From Ensifer sp. PDNC004 (GTDB lineage: Bacteria > Pseudomonadota > Alphaproteobacteria > Rhizobiales > Rhizobiaceae): a stretch of DNA of 64,000 nucleotides. A model generated the notes under the pieces. The model searched no databases. It worked only from the letters and a program-made list of their open reading frames with translations, and had not been told where the DNA came from. The position numbers and the translations under genes were made by a program. Where the stretch lies: contig NZ_CP070352.1 in assembly GCF_016919405.1 (NCBI RefSeq), forward strand, positions 620,001 through 684,000, in the 5' to 3' direction. Shown one piece after another: positions 16,668 through 24,642 of this stretch (positions are counted from its first letter, which is position 1; the number at the start of each line of letters is the position of its first letter).

Positions 16668-17690
16668 ATGTCCTCGACACCCCTCGCCCTTTTTGTCGGT
16701 CTTCCGAATCCTACGCTTTCGGACGACGAGTTCGCGCTGTTTCGCGAAACCAACCCGCTCGGCCTCTTCGTCGGCCGCCGCAACCAGCGCGAACCCGGCC
16801 AGGTGAAAGTGCTGATCGAGCGCTTCCGCGAAGCCGTCGGACGCGACGACGCACCTGTATTTACCGACCAGGAGGGCGGACGCGTTCAGCATCTCGACGC
16901 CGGCCCCTGGCCGCTGTTCCGTTCCTTCGGCGAATTCGCCGAACTGGCCCGCCGTGACTTTGCCCTCGGCAAGAAGGCGCTGCGCCTGTCGAGCCAGGCC
17001 ATGGGCACGATGATGACCGAGCTCGGCCTGACGAGCGGCTGCTCGCCGGTGCTCGACCTCGTCTTCTCGACGACGAGCTCCGTCATCGGCGCCCGTTCTT
17101 TCGGCGCCGACCCGGATTTTATCGCAGCCCTCGGCCGCGAAGTGGTCGATGGCCTGCTTGAGACCGGCAACATGCCTGTTATGAAGCACATTCCCGGCCA
17201 CGGCCGCGCGACGCTCGACTCGCACAAGGAGCGCCCTGTTGTCGACGCCTCGCGCGAATTGCTGACGTCCACCGATTTCAAGCCCTTCGTTGCGCTTCGC
17301 GACACGCCCTGGGCCATGGTCGCCCACGTCGTCTATTCCGCCTTCGACAAGGAGCTGCCAGCGTCCATCTCGCCGATCATGCACGACGTCATCCGCAACA
17401 ACATGGGCTATGACGGCGTGCTCGTCTCCGACTGCATCTTCATGGAATCGCTGCGCGGCACACTGCCGGAGCGCGTCCGCCAGGTGCTCGATGCCGGCTC
17501 CGACATTGCGCTGCACAGCCACGGCACACTCGCGGAAAGCGAAGCGGCAGCCAAGGCAGCAAGGCCGCTGACGGAGGCCGCACTGAAACGCATCGCGGCA
17601 GGCAAGGCGCGCCTCGGCACGCTGAAGGTCGATGTGCGCGCAGCCCATGCCGAAGTCGAGGACATCTTCAACAGCGCCCTCGTTGCCTGA
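16668..17690 (+). CDS. Glycoside hydrolase family 3, NagZ-like beta-N-acetylhexosaminidase
   Basis: Enzyme of 340 residues without signal peptide, so cytoplasmic. The NagZ hallmark loop KHIPGHGRATLDSH is present (Lys173-His174, His178, Asp184, His186), as are DQEGGRVQHL and SFGADPDF. The nucleophile motif reads VSDCIFME with Asp255 retained, where typical NagZ proteins have SDDL. NagZ removes N-acetylglucosamine from muropeptides; related enzymes act on chitobiose. It sits 21 bases after the GNAT gene and 40 before a binding-protein gene, implying that it cleaves the imported sugar in the cytoplasm. This may be a specialised paralogue separate from the housekeeping recycling NagZ. Confidence 0.88.
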   Translation: MSSTPLALFVGLPNPTLSDDEFALFRETNPLGLFVGRRNQREPGQVKVLIERFREAVGRDDAPVFTDQEGGRVQHLDAGPWPLFRSFGEFAELARRDFALGKKALRLSSQAMGTMMTELGLTSGCSPVLDLVFSTTSSVIGARSFGADPDFIAALGREVVDGLLETGNMPVMKHIPGHGRATLDSHKERPVVDASRELLTSTDFKPFVALRDTPWAMVAHVVYSAFDKELPASISPIMHDVIRNNMGYDGVLVSDCIFMESLRGTLPERVRQVLDAGSDIALHSHGTLAESEAAAKAARPLTEAALKRIAAGKARLGTLKVDVRAAHAEVEDIFNSALVA

Positions 17691-17730
17691 CCGAAACAAG
17701 AAATCCTAGCGATCTAAAAGGGGAACTACC

Positions 17731-19380
17731 GTGAAAAAATCGCTTCTCGGCGCAGCCACCGCGCTCGCCCTCATCGCCGGCCCTGCCGCGACACAGACCG
17801 TGCTGACGGCCAATATCGAGCCGGCGACCACCTGGGTTCGCAACTTCAACCCGTTCAACCAGACCTCGGCGCGCCAGAGCACGCTCGATTTCATCTACGA
17901 GCCGCTGGTCGTCTTCAACCGCTTCGACGGCAACAAGCCGGTCTTTCGCCTTGCAGAAAGCTTCAAGCTCGCCGACGACCTGAAGTCGATCGAGTTCAAG
18001 CTTCGTCCGACCCTGAAATGGTCGGACGGCAAGCCGCTGACGGCGACCGACGTCAAGTTCACCTACGACTACCTGAAGAAATTCCCGGCGCTCGACTTCG
18101 TCAGCATCTGGACCTTCATCACCGGCGTCGAGGCCGTGGACGCTCAGACCGTGCGCTTCACGCTCGCCAACCCGAGCTCGCTTGCAGCCGAACAGCTGGC
18201 GCAACTGCCGATCGTGCCCGAGCACGTCTGGAAGGACATCGCCGAGCCGGTGACCTTCGCCAACGAGACGCCTGTCGGCAGCGGTCCGCTGACCGAAATC
18301 CCGCGTTTCACCGGCCAGACCTACGACCAGTGCCGCAACCCGCATTACTGGGATGCGGCTACCCTCAAGGTCGACTGCGTGCGCTTCCCGCAGCTTGCCG
18401 ACAACAACCAGATCCTGACGGCGACCGCGTCGGGCACGCTCGACTGGGGCGTCTCCTTCATCCCGGACATCGAGAACGTCTACGTCGCCAAGGATCCGGA
18501 ACACTTCCACTTCTGGTATTCGCCGAGCAGCATGGTCGCCTTCCTGTTCAACCAGGAAACGGCCAATGAAAACAACCGCAAGGCCTTCAATGACGTGAAG
18601 TTCCGCCGTGCCGCCTCGATGGCGCTCGACCGCGGCACCATGGTCGACGTCGCCGGCTATGGCTATCCGACGCTGAACGAAGACCCGGCCGGCATGGGCG
18701 AGCTCTACAAGAGCTGGGCCGATCCGTCGGTTGCCGCCGATTTCGGCAAGTACGGCAAGTACGATGCAGATGCCGCCAAGGCGCTGCTCGACGAGGCCGG
18801 CTATGCCGACAAGGACGGTGACGGCTTCCGCGACAACCCGGATGGCAGCAAGATCTCGTTCTCGATCATCGTGCCGAGCTCCTGGACCGACTGGATCGAC
18901 ACGGTGACGATCGCCGTCGAAGGCCTGCAGGCCGTCGGTCTCGACGCCAAGATCGAGACGCCCGAGGAAGCCGTCTGGACCGGCAACCTGATCAACGGCA
19001 CCTTCGACGCCGCGATCAACAGCTTGCCGGCATCGGCCTCGCCCTACTATCCCTACAAGCGCGCCTTCAGCGCGTCGGACAAGGGCAAGACCCGCTTCAC
19101 CTCGCAACGCTGGTTCAATCCGGAAGTCGAGGCTCTGCTGACCGAGTTCACCCAGACGGCTGACCCGGCCAAGCAGAAGGAAGCGATGAACAAGGCGCAG
19201 CGCATCGTCGCCGAGAACATGCCGATGATGCCGGTGTTCAACAACCCGAACTGGTACCAGTACAACACCAAGCGCTTCAAGGGCTGGGCGACGGCGGAAA
19301 ACCCCTTCGTCAACCCGTCGATCACCCGCAACAACCCGGCGCGTCTTCTGCACCTGCTGGCGCTTGAACCGGTGAAGTGA
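17731..19380 (+). CDS. Dpp/Opp-class (SBP family 5) substrate-binding protein
   Basis: Periplasmic receptor of 549 residues, start GTG 17731 after AAAAGGGGAA. The signal peptide ends near residue 20 (GPAATQT). SBP family 5 features include LAESFKLADDLKSIEFKLRPTLKWSDGKPLTATDVKFTYDY (split across about residues 75-115) and RRAASMALDR. Although this class is named for peptides, members bind oligosaccharides, for example the chitin-oligosaccharide receptor of Vibrio and cellobiose receptors of thermophiles. With NagZ and GNAT genes upstream, an amino-sugar oligosaccharide or muropeptide ligand is inferred. A hairpin follows the stop before the permease genes. Confidence 0.88.
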   Translation: MKKSLLGAATALALIAGPAATQTVLTANIEPATTWVRNFNPFNQTSARQSTLDFIYEPLVVFNRFDGNKPVFRLAESFKLADDLKSIEFKLRPTLKWSDGKPLTATDVKFTYDYLKKFPALDFVSIWTFITGVEAVDAQTVRFTLANPSSLAAEQLAQLPIVPEHVWKDIAEPVTFANETPVGSGPLTEIPRFTGQTYDQCRNPHYWDAATLKVDCVRFPQLADNNQILTATASGTLDWGVSFIPDIENVYVAKDPEHFHFWYSPSSMVAFLFNQETANENNRKAFNDVKFRRAASMALDRGTMVDVAGYGYPTLNEDPAGMGELYKSWADPSVAADFGKYGKYDADAAKALLDEAGYADKDGDGFRDNPDGSKISFSIIVPSSWTDWIDTVTIAVEGLQAVGLDAKIETPEEAVWTGNLINGTFDAAINSLPASASPYYPYKRAFSASDKGKTRFTSQRWFNPEVEALLTEFTQTADPAKQKEAMNKAQRIVAENMPMMPVFNNPNWYQYNTKRFKGWATAENPFVNPSITRNNPARLLHLLALEPVK

Positions 19381-19395
19381 CCCCTGATCGAAGGC

Positions 19396-19432
19396 GCGGC
19401 GCCCTTCGGACGATGATCCGGGAGGGCGCCGC
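19396..19432 (+). terminator. Intercistronic hairpin between binding-protein and permease genes
   Basis: Perfect 10-bp inverted repeat GCGGCGCCCT (19396-19405) and AGGGCGCCGC (19423-19432) with a 17-base loop and no T run. Such hairpins after receptor genes protect the upstream message and partly stop transcription, giving more binding protein than permease. Confidence 0.6.
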
Positions 19433-19572
19433 ATCTCGATCGGCAACGGTGGCGGGCGCTTTTCGTCCGCCACGCAATCGTCCTTGGGGTCCGTCTCCAC
19501 GGGCGGTTCGACAAGAAGACAGCCCTGCCACCTGACGCGCTCTTGCGGCAGCCGCAGTCGATGGAGTTCCCG

Positions 19573-20550
19573 ATGGCCTTTCTGCTTCGCCGCCTCTGCT
19601 TCTATCTGGCGGCCTTCGTCGCGGCGGCGACGATCAACTTCTTCCTGCCGCGGCTGATGCCCGGCGATCCGGTGCAGATCATGTTTTCGAGCGCCGGCGC
19701 CGAACTGCCGCCCGAAAGCCTGCAGGCCCTGAAACTCACCTTCGGCTTCGTCGACGGCCCGCTTTGGCAGCAGTACCTCACCTATCTCGGCAGCATCTTC
19801 AGCGGCGACCTCGGCCGTTCCATCAAGTATTTCCCGCTGCCGGTGACCACCGTGCTCGGCAACGCACTCGTCTGGACCGTCGGTCTGATGGGAACCGCCA
19901 CCGTCGTCAGTTTCGCGCTCGGCACCTTCCTCGGCATTCTCGCGGCCTGGCGCCGTGGCAGCCTGTTCGACGTCATCGTTTCCGTCGGCGCGATCTTCGC
20001 GACCTCGGTTCCCGCCGTCGTCACCTCGCTGATCGTCGTCTTCACCTTCGGCTTCACGCTTGGCTGGTTCCCGACCGGCTATGCCGCCGACCCGGCGCTC
20101 GATCCCGCCTTCACGTTCGAATATATCGGCAGCATCCTCTACCACGGCATCCTGCCGATGCTGACGCTCTGCGCCGTTCTGACCGGCGGCTTCGCCGTGA
20201 CCATGCGCAACAACATGATCAACCTGCTTGGCGAAGACTATATCGTCATGGCCCGCGCCAAGGGGCTCTCCGACACCCGCGTGATGATCTGGTATGCGGC
20301 GCGCAACGCACTGCTGCCGACCGTCTCGAGCCTTGCGATCGCCATCGGCACGGTGCTCGGCGGCTCGCTGGTCACCGAGGTGGTGTTCAACTACCCCGGC
20401 CTCGGCAACATCCTCTACCAGGCGATCCTCGCCCGCGATTACCCCGTCATCCAGGGACAGCTCTTGATCATGACCGCCACCATGCTCATTGCCAACTTCA
20501 TCGTCGATGTCAGCTACGTGCTGCTCGACCCGCGACTGAAGAGGGCGTGA
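19573..20550 (+). CDS. Dpp/Opp-type ABC permease, DppB-like
   Basis: Inner-membrane permease of 325 residues. N-terminal LLRRLCFYLAAFVAAATINF and RLMPGDPVQ are typical of DppB-type subunits, and the EAA loop lies at ARAKGLSDTRVMIWYAARNALLP. Six hydrophobic helices are visible. Start ATG 19573 has GGAG six bases upstream; ATG 19561 in the same frame is possible. It pairs with the DppC-like subunit that starts two bases after its stop. Confidence 0.92.
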   Translation: MAFLLRRLCFYLAAFVAAATINFFLPRLMPGDPVQIMFSSAGAELPPESLQALKLTFGFVDGPLWQQYLTYLGSIFSGDLGRSIKYFPLPVTTVLGNALVWTVGLMGTATVVSFALGTFLGILAAWRRGSLFDVIVSVGAIFATSVPAVVTSLIVVFTFGFTLGWFPTGYAADPALDPAFTFEYIGSILYHGILPMLTLCAVLTGGFAVTMRNNMINLLGEDYIVMARAKGLSDTRVMIWYAARNALLPTVSSLAIAIGTVLGGSLVTEVVFNYPGLGNILYQAILARDYPVIQGQLLIMTATMLIANFIVDVSYVLLDPRLKRA

Positions 20551-20551
20551 T

Positions 20552-21442
20552 ATGAAGACCTCCTCCTTCCCGCTCATCCACAACCGCAAGGCCATGGTCG
20601 GCGCGCTGATCGTCGCCTTCATTCTGCTGGTCGCGATCGCCGCCCCCTTGCTAACCTCCTATGACCCGGGCGCCCGCGTCGGGCGGCCGCATCAGTCTCC
20701 GTCGCTCGAACACTGGCTCGGTACCACGCGCATCGGCCAGGACGTCTTCGCACGCCTCGTCTACGGTGCTCGCACGTCGCTGGCCGTCGGCTTCGGCGCC
20801 GGGCTTCTGATCACCATTGTCGGCACGGCGCTCGGCATCATCGCCGGCTATCGCGGCGGCAAGATCGACGAGGTCATCAGCTTCTTCACCAACATGGTGC
20901 TCGTCGTACCGAACCTGCCGCTGCTGCTCGTGCTCGCCGCCTTCATCGGCCAGGCAAGCCCGTGGGTCATCGCGCTCATTCTCGGCTGCACCTCCTGGGC
21001 CTGGGGCGCCCGCGTCACCCGCGCCGAGACGCTTTCGGTCAAGCAGAAGGACTATGTGAAATCCGCCGAGATGATGGGCGAGCCACGCTGGCGCATCATG
21101 ACCTTCGAGATCTTCCCCAACCTCATCTCGATCGTCGGCATCAACTTCATCGGCAGTGTGATCTTCGCGATCATCACCCAGGCAACCCTGGAGTTCCTCG
21201 GCCTCGGCGACCCCAAGGTCGTTTCCTGGGGCACGATGCTCTATGCCGCGCAGAAGGCCTCTGCGCTTTCGGTCGGTGCCTGGTGGGACATCCTGACGCC
21301 CTGTTTCGCGCTCGCCTTCCTCGGCATCGGCCTGTCGCTGCTGAACTTCGCCGTCGACGAAATCGCCAATCCGCGGCTTCGCACCGGCAACCGGCTCGGC
21401 CGCTGGTCCGCGCTCATCCGCTCCGGGGAGGGCCGCCTGTGA
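20552..21442 (+). CDS. Dpp/Opp-type ABC permease, DppC-like
   Basis: Inner-membrane permease of 296 residues with the short N-terminal cytoplasmic segment and first helix (about 13-33), then the extracytoplasmic GTTRIGQDVFARLVYGARTSL element typical of DppC subunits (split by the second helix). The EAA loop follows as ETLSVKQKDYVKSAEMMGE. It forms a heterodimer with the preceding gene product. Its TGA overlaps the GTG start of the first ATPase gene (GTGA), so translation is coupled. Confidence 0.92.
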   Translation: MKTSSFPLIHNRKAMVGALIVAFILLVAIAAPLLTSYDPGARVGRPHQSPSLEHWLGTTRIGQDVFARLVYGARTSLAVGFGAGLLITIVGTALGIIAGYRGGKIDEVISFFTNMVLVVPNLPLLLVLAAFIGQASPWVIALILGCTSWAWGARVTRAETLSVKQKDYVKSAEMMGEPRWRIMTFEIFPNLISIVGINFIGSVIFAIITQATLEFLGLGDPKVVSWGTMLYAAQKASALSVGAWWDILTPCFALAFLGIGLSLLNFAVDEIANPRLRTGNRLGRWSALIRSGEGRL

Positions 21443-22242
21443 CCGCACCTCTGCTTTCGGTCAAGAACCTGACCATCGACTATATCGGCGAGACCAACGA
21501 CTTCCGCGCCGTCGACAATGTCAGCTTTGACGTTGCTCCCGGAGAGGTCTTCGGCCTTGCAGGCGAGAGCGGCTGCGGCAAGAGCACGATCGCCTTTGCC
21601 ATCAGCCGGCTGCACAAGCCGCCGGCGCTGATCCGCAAGGAAAGCGCTATCCTGCTCGACGGCCGAGACGTGCTCGACCTCGACCAGAAGGATCTCGCCG
21701 ACTTCCGCTGGCGCGAAGTGGCAATGGTGTTCCAGAGCGCGATGAACTCGCTGAACCCAGTGCTGCGCATCGAGCAGCAGTTCTACGACGTGCTAAGAAC
21801 ACACAAGCGCATCACTCGCGCACAGGCGCGGGACCGCACCGCCGAGATGCTCAAGCTCGTCGACATCTCGCCGGACCGGATGCGCGACTATCCGCACCAG
21901 TTTTCCGGCGGCATGCGCCAGCGCATCGTCATTGCCATCTGCCTTGCGCTCGATCCGCGGCTGATCGTCATGGACGAGCCGACGACGGCGCTCGACGTCG
22001 TCGTGCAGCGCGAAATCCTGCAGCGGATCAACGAACTCCGGCGCAAGCTTGGGTTTGCAGTGCTCTTCATCACCCACGATCTCGGGCTGATGGTGCAGTT
22101 CTGCGACCGCATCGGCATCATGCTCGGCGGCAAGCTGGTCGAACAGGGCACCGCCGACGCCATCTACCGGACACCGGAGCACGACTATACCAAGAAGCTC
22201 TGGGCTTCCTTCCCCTCGTTGCACGGAGGCGTTCTTCGATGA
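21439..22242 (+). CDS. Dpp/Opp-type ABC ATPase, DppD-like
   Basis: Cytoplasmic ATPase of 267 residues, start GTG 21439 overlapping the permease stop. Walker A GESGCGKST, Q-loop VFQSAMNSLNP, signature FSGGMRQRI, Walker B LIVMDEPTTALD and H-loop ITHDLG are all present. It is shorter than typical DppD (about 325), lacking most of the C-terminal oligopeptide/dipeptide extension with its iron-sulfur cysteines. In-frame reading upstream of 21439 is not ATPase-like, which fixes the start. It works with the second ATPase, whose ATG overlaps its stop. Confidence 0.92.
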   Translation: MTAPLLSVKNLTIDYIGETNDFRAVDNVSFDVAPGEVFGLAGESGCGKSTIAFAISRLHKPPALIRKESAILLDGRDVLDLDQKDLADFRWREVAMVFQSAMNSLNPVLRIEQQFYDVLRTHKRITRAQARDRTAEMLKLVDISPDRMRDYPHQFSGGMRQRIVIAICLALDPRLIVMDEPTTALDVVVQREILQRINELRRKLGFAVLFITHDLGLMVQFCDRIGIMLGGKLVEQGTADAIYRTPEHDYTKKLWASFPSLHGGVLR

Positions 22243-23147
22243 CCGGCCTATCCGCACCCATTCTGACTTTGGATAAAGTCAGCAAGACCTTTGGAAACGG
22301 CCCCGGCGCGGTGCGCGCCGCACGGGCCATCTCCTTCTCGCTGCATGCCGGACGAGCGCTCGCCGTCGTCGGCGAATCCGGCAGCGGCAAGACCACCTGC
22401 GCCCGCATCGCCATGCGCGAATATGCGCCGAGCGAAGGGCGGCTGCTCTATAAGGGCAAGCCCGTCGACGCGGCCGGAGCCAAGGAAATCGCCGACTATC
22501 GCCGCTCGGTGCAGATGATCTTCCAGGATCCTTTCGCCTCGCTCAATCCGGCCCACACGATCGCCTACCACCTGAAGCGGCCGCTGATGCTGCACCGTCC
22601 CGACATCCGGGGGGCTGCGGTCGAAGAGGAGATCAAGGCCCTGCTTCGCCAGGTGAAGCTCGATCCTGAGATCGTCGCGCCGAAGTACCCGCACGAACTT
22701 TCCGGCGGCCAGCGCCAGCGCGTCAACATCGCCCGGGCGCTCGCGGCCAAGCCCGAGGTCATCGTTGCCGACGAGCCGACCTCGATGCTCGACGTTTCCG
22801 TGCGGCTCGGCGTGCTCAATCTCTTGAGCGAGATGAAGCGCGACATGAACCTCGGCCTGCTCTACATCACCCACGACATCGCCACCGCCCGCTACGTCGC
22901 AGAGGATATCGCGGTGATGTATGCTGGCCAGATTGTCGAATGGGGCAATACCGGCAAGGTCATCGACAACCCGGCTCATCCCTACACGAAGCTGCTGCTG
23001 TCTGCAGTGCCGGATCCGGATATCCGCTTCGACGACCCGAACGCGCAGGTCAGTTCCGCTGAAGCAGACGAAACCCGCCGGCGCTCGGCGGCAGATCAGG
23101 CGACGATCCGCGAGGTCGAGCCCGATCATTTCGTGCGCGCGGCCTGA
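22239..23147 (+). CDS. Dpp/Opp-type ABC ATPase, DppF-like
   Basis: Second ATPase of the importer, 302 residues. Walker A GESGSGKTT, Q-loop IFQDPFASLNP, signature LSGGQRQRV, Walker B VIVADEPTSMLD and H-loop ITHDIA are intact. A C-terminal oligopeptide-transporter extension (HPYTKLLLSAVPDPD) follows the core. It is the last gene of the operon that began with the GNAT gene; a strong terminator lies 20 bases after the stop. The ATGA overlap couples it to the preceding ATPase. Confidence 0.93.
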   Translation: MTGLSAPILTLDKVSKTFGNGPGAVRAARAISFSLHAGRALAVVGESGSGKTTCARIAMREYAPSEGRLLYKGKPVDAAGAKEIADYRRSVQMIFQDPFASLNPAHTIAYHLKRPLMLHRPDIRGAAVEEEIKALLRQVKLDPEIVAPKYPHELSGGQRQRVNIARALAAKPEVIVADEPTSMLDVSVRLGVLNLLSEMKRDMNLGLLYITHDIATARYVAEDIAVMYAGQIVEWGNTGKVIDNPAHPYTKLLLSAVPDPDIRFDDPNAQVSSAEADETRRRSAADQATIREVEPDHFVRAA

Positions 23148-23166
23148 GCCGCCCGCCGACCGGCAA

Positions 23167-23205
23167 AAACAAAAACGCCCCGCTTACCGCGGGGCGTTTT
23201 TGTTT
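23167..23205. terminator. Strong bidirectional rho-independent terminator
   Basis: Perfect 17-bp stem, from AAACAAAAACGCCCCGC (23167-23183) to its complement at 23189-23205, with loop TTACC. A-runs and T-runs flank the GC core on both sides, so it works in both directions: for the rightward importer operon and the leftward glnII gene. Confidence 0.93.
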
Positions 23206-23269
23206 GGTCGCGAAAAGCGCAACCCCGTCGATTTTGGCCCGGCGCCCTCGTGTGCGCCGGGCCATTAAA

Positions 23270-24310
23270 TCAGGCGGCTTCGCGCTTTTCGACGTCGGTC
23301 GGAACGGTGGAGATCGTCTTCAGGATCTGCGAAGCGATCTGGTAGGGGTCGCCCTTGGAGTTCGGGCGGCGATCTTCGAGGTAACCCTTGTAGTCGTTGT
23401 TGACGAAGCTGTGCGGAACGCGGATCGACGCACCACGGTCAGCAACACCATAGCTGAACTGGTGGATCGAAGCGGTTTCGTGCTTGCCGGTCAGGCGCAT
23501 GTGGTTGTCCGGGCCATAGACGGCAATGTGGTCGGCACGGGCTTCGGCGAAAGCCGCCATCAGGTCCTCGAAGTATTCCTTGCCGCCGACTTCGCGCATA
23601 TAGGCGGTCGAGAAGTTGGCGTGCATGCCAGAGCCGTTCCAGTCGGTGTCGCCGAGCGGCTTGCAGTGGTATTCGACGTCGATGCCGTACTTTTCCGTCA
23701 GGCGCTGCAGCAGGTAGCGTGCGAGCCAGATTTCGTCGGCAGCCTTGCGCGAGCCCTTGCCGAACACCTGGAATTCCCACTGGCCCTTGGCGACTTCCGC
23801 ATTGATGCCTTCATGGTTGATGCCGGCAGCCAGGCAGATGTCGAGATGCTCTTCAACAATCTTGCGGGCCACGTCGCCGACATTGCTGAAGCCGACGCCG
23901 CAGTAGTAGGGGCCCTGCGGCGCGGGGAAGCCGGCGTCCGGGAAGCCGAGCGGGCGGCCGCCCTGGTAGAAGAAATACTCCTGCTCGAAGCCGAACCAAG
24001 CGCCATCGTCTTCAAGGACCGTCGCGCGGGTGTTGGACGGATGCGGCGTCTTGGCATCCGGCATCATGACTTCGCAAAGGACGAGAACGCCGTTCTTGCG
24101 CTCCGGATCCGGATAGACTGCGGCCGGCTTCAGCACGCAGTCCGAGCTGCTGCCTTCGGCCTGCATCGTGGAGGAACCGTCGAAGCCCCAGAAGGGAAGC
24201 TGCTCAAGCGTCGGGAAAGCGTCGAATTCCTTGATCAGGGTCTTGCCGCGCAGGTTCGGGGTGGGCTTGTAACCGTCGAGCCAGATGTATTCGAGCTTAA
24301 ACTTTGTCAT
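23270..24310 (-). CDS. glnII: Glutamine synthetase II (eukaryotic-type)
   Basis: Cytoplasmic enzyme making glutamine from glutamate, ammonia and ATP; 346 residues, the normal GSII length and much shorter than GSI. Landmarks are LEYIWLDGYKPTPNLRGKT, the FWGFDGSSTMQAEG active-site block, EQEYFF, NGSGMHANFS and the glutamate-site region near VPHSFVNNDYKGYLEDRRP (split). GSII alongside GSI is characteristic of rhizobia and some actinomycetes. Unlike GSI it is not adenylylated; in rhizobia it is controlled by NtrC and sigma-54, and a matching promoter lies about 90 bp upstream of the ATG. It stands alone, with a strong terminator after the stop. Confidence 0.97.
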   Translation of the reverse strand: MTKFKLEYIWLDGYKPTPNLRGKTLIKEFDAFPTLEQLPFWGFDGSSTMQAEGSSSDCVLKPAAVYPDPERKNGVLVLCEVMMPDAKTPHPSNTRATVLEDDGAWFGFEQEYFFYQGGRPLGFPDAGFPAPQGPYYCGVGFSNVGDVARKIVEEHLDICLAAGINHEGINAEVAKGQWEFQVFGKGSRKAADEIWLARYLLQRLTEKYGIDVEYHCKPLGDTDWNGSGMHANFSTAYMREVGGKEYFEDLMAAFAEARADHIAVYGPDNHMRLTGKHETASIHQFSYGVADRGASIRVPHSFVNNDYKGYLEDRRPNSKGDPYQIASQILKTISTVPTDVEKREAA

Positions 24311-24401
24311 TTCGTTCTCTCACATGACGCCAGGAATGGCTGGGTTCCGAAGGCGGCTGGGCAATCCAGATTGGCTACCCGACGACCGATGCCAATTAAG
24401 A

Positions 24402-24417
24402 AGCATTAATCGTGCCA
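24402..24417 (-). promoter_or_regulatory. Sigma-54 promoter of glnII
   Basis: On the - strand the sequence reads TGGCACGATTAATGCT: a perfect -24 element TGGCAC, five spacer bases and a -12 element ATGCT (consensus TTGCA or TTGCT, one mismatch, GC kept). It lies about 90 bp upstream of the glnII ATG. NtrC-dependent sigma-54 control of glnII is established in rhizobia. Confidence 0.82.
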
Positions 24418-24584
24418 ACTCGGATTCAGGGCCGAAAAACGAGATAAAACGATCATTGGCGACAGATGCGGCGCCGGCGGACCGGTGCGGCAGCGCAAGG
24501 AAACAGCGCATCGCACAAAAAATAGGCAAATACTGCCTGACTCCGCAGCAAAGCAGGGCAACAACGCGGCGATAGATGATCGAG

Positions 24585-24602
24585 CGCCGGCAAACGCCGG
24601 CG
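24585..24602 (-). terminator. Possible terminator hairpin of the MocR gene
   Basis: Perfect 7-bp inverted repeat CGCCGGC-AAAC-GCCGGCG, 40 bases beyond the MocR stop on the - strand. No T run follows, so a rho-independent terminator is only possible, not certain. Confidence 0.35.
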
Positions 24603-24642
24603 ATTGCCTGGAAAACGTGCAGCGGCCCCTTAAACAGCTCGC

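Larger units (their letters stand above)
24311..24642. other. Intergenic region between glnII and the MocR gene (332 bp)
   Basis: Both flanking genes are on the - strand. It holds the sigma-54 promoter of glnII (24402-24417) and a small hairpin (24585-24602) near the MocR gene end. I looked here for the small GstI (DUF2735) inhibitor gene found divergent from glnII in Rhizobium leguminosarum and found no frame with its features. Confidence 0.5.

Noticed and set aside
17668..20622. A 984-codon open frame on the - strand opposite the Dpp-type receptor and permease genes
   Set aside because: Its translation has no domain character and is biased to Arg/His/Gln/Glu, as expected for antisense frames in GC-rich genes; the + strand genes are complete and conserved.
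24418..24642. Possible gstI (DUF2735) gene upstream of glnII
   Set aside because: None of the short frames here carries the expected small-protein pattern, and the space holds only the promoter and a hairpin.
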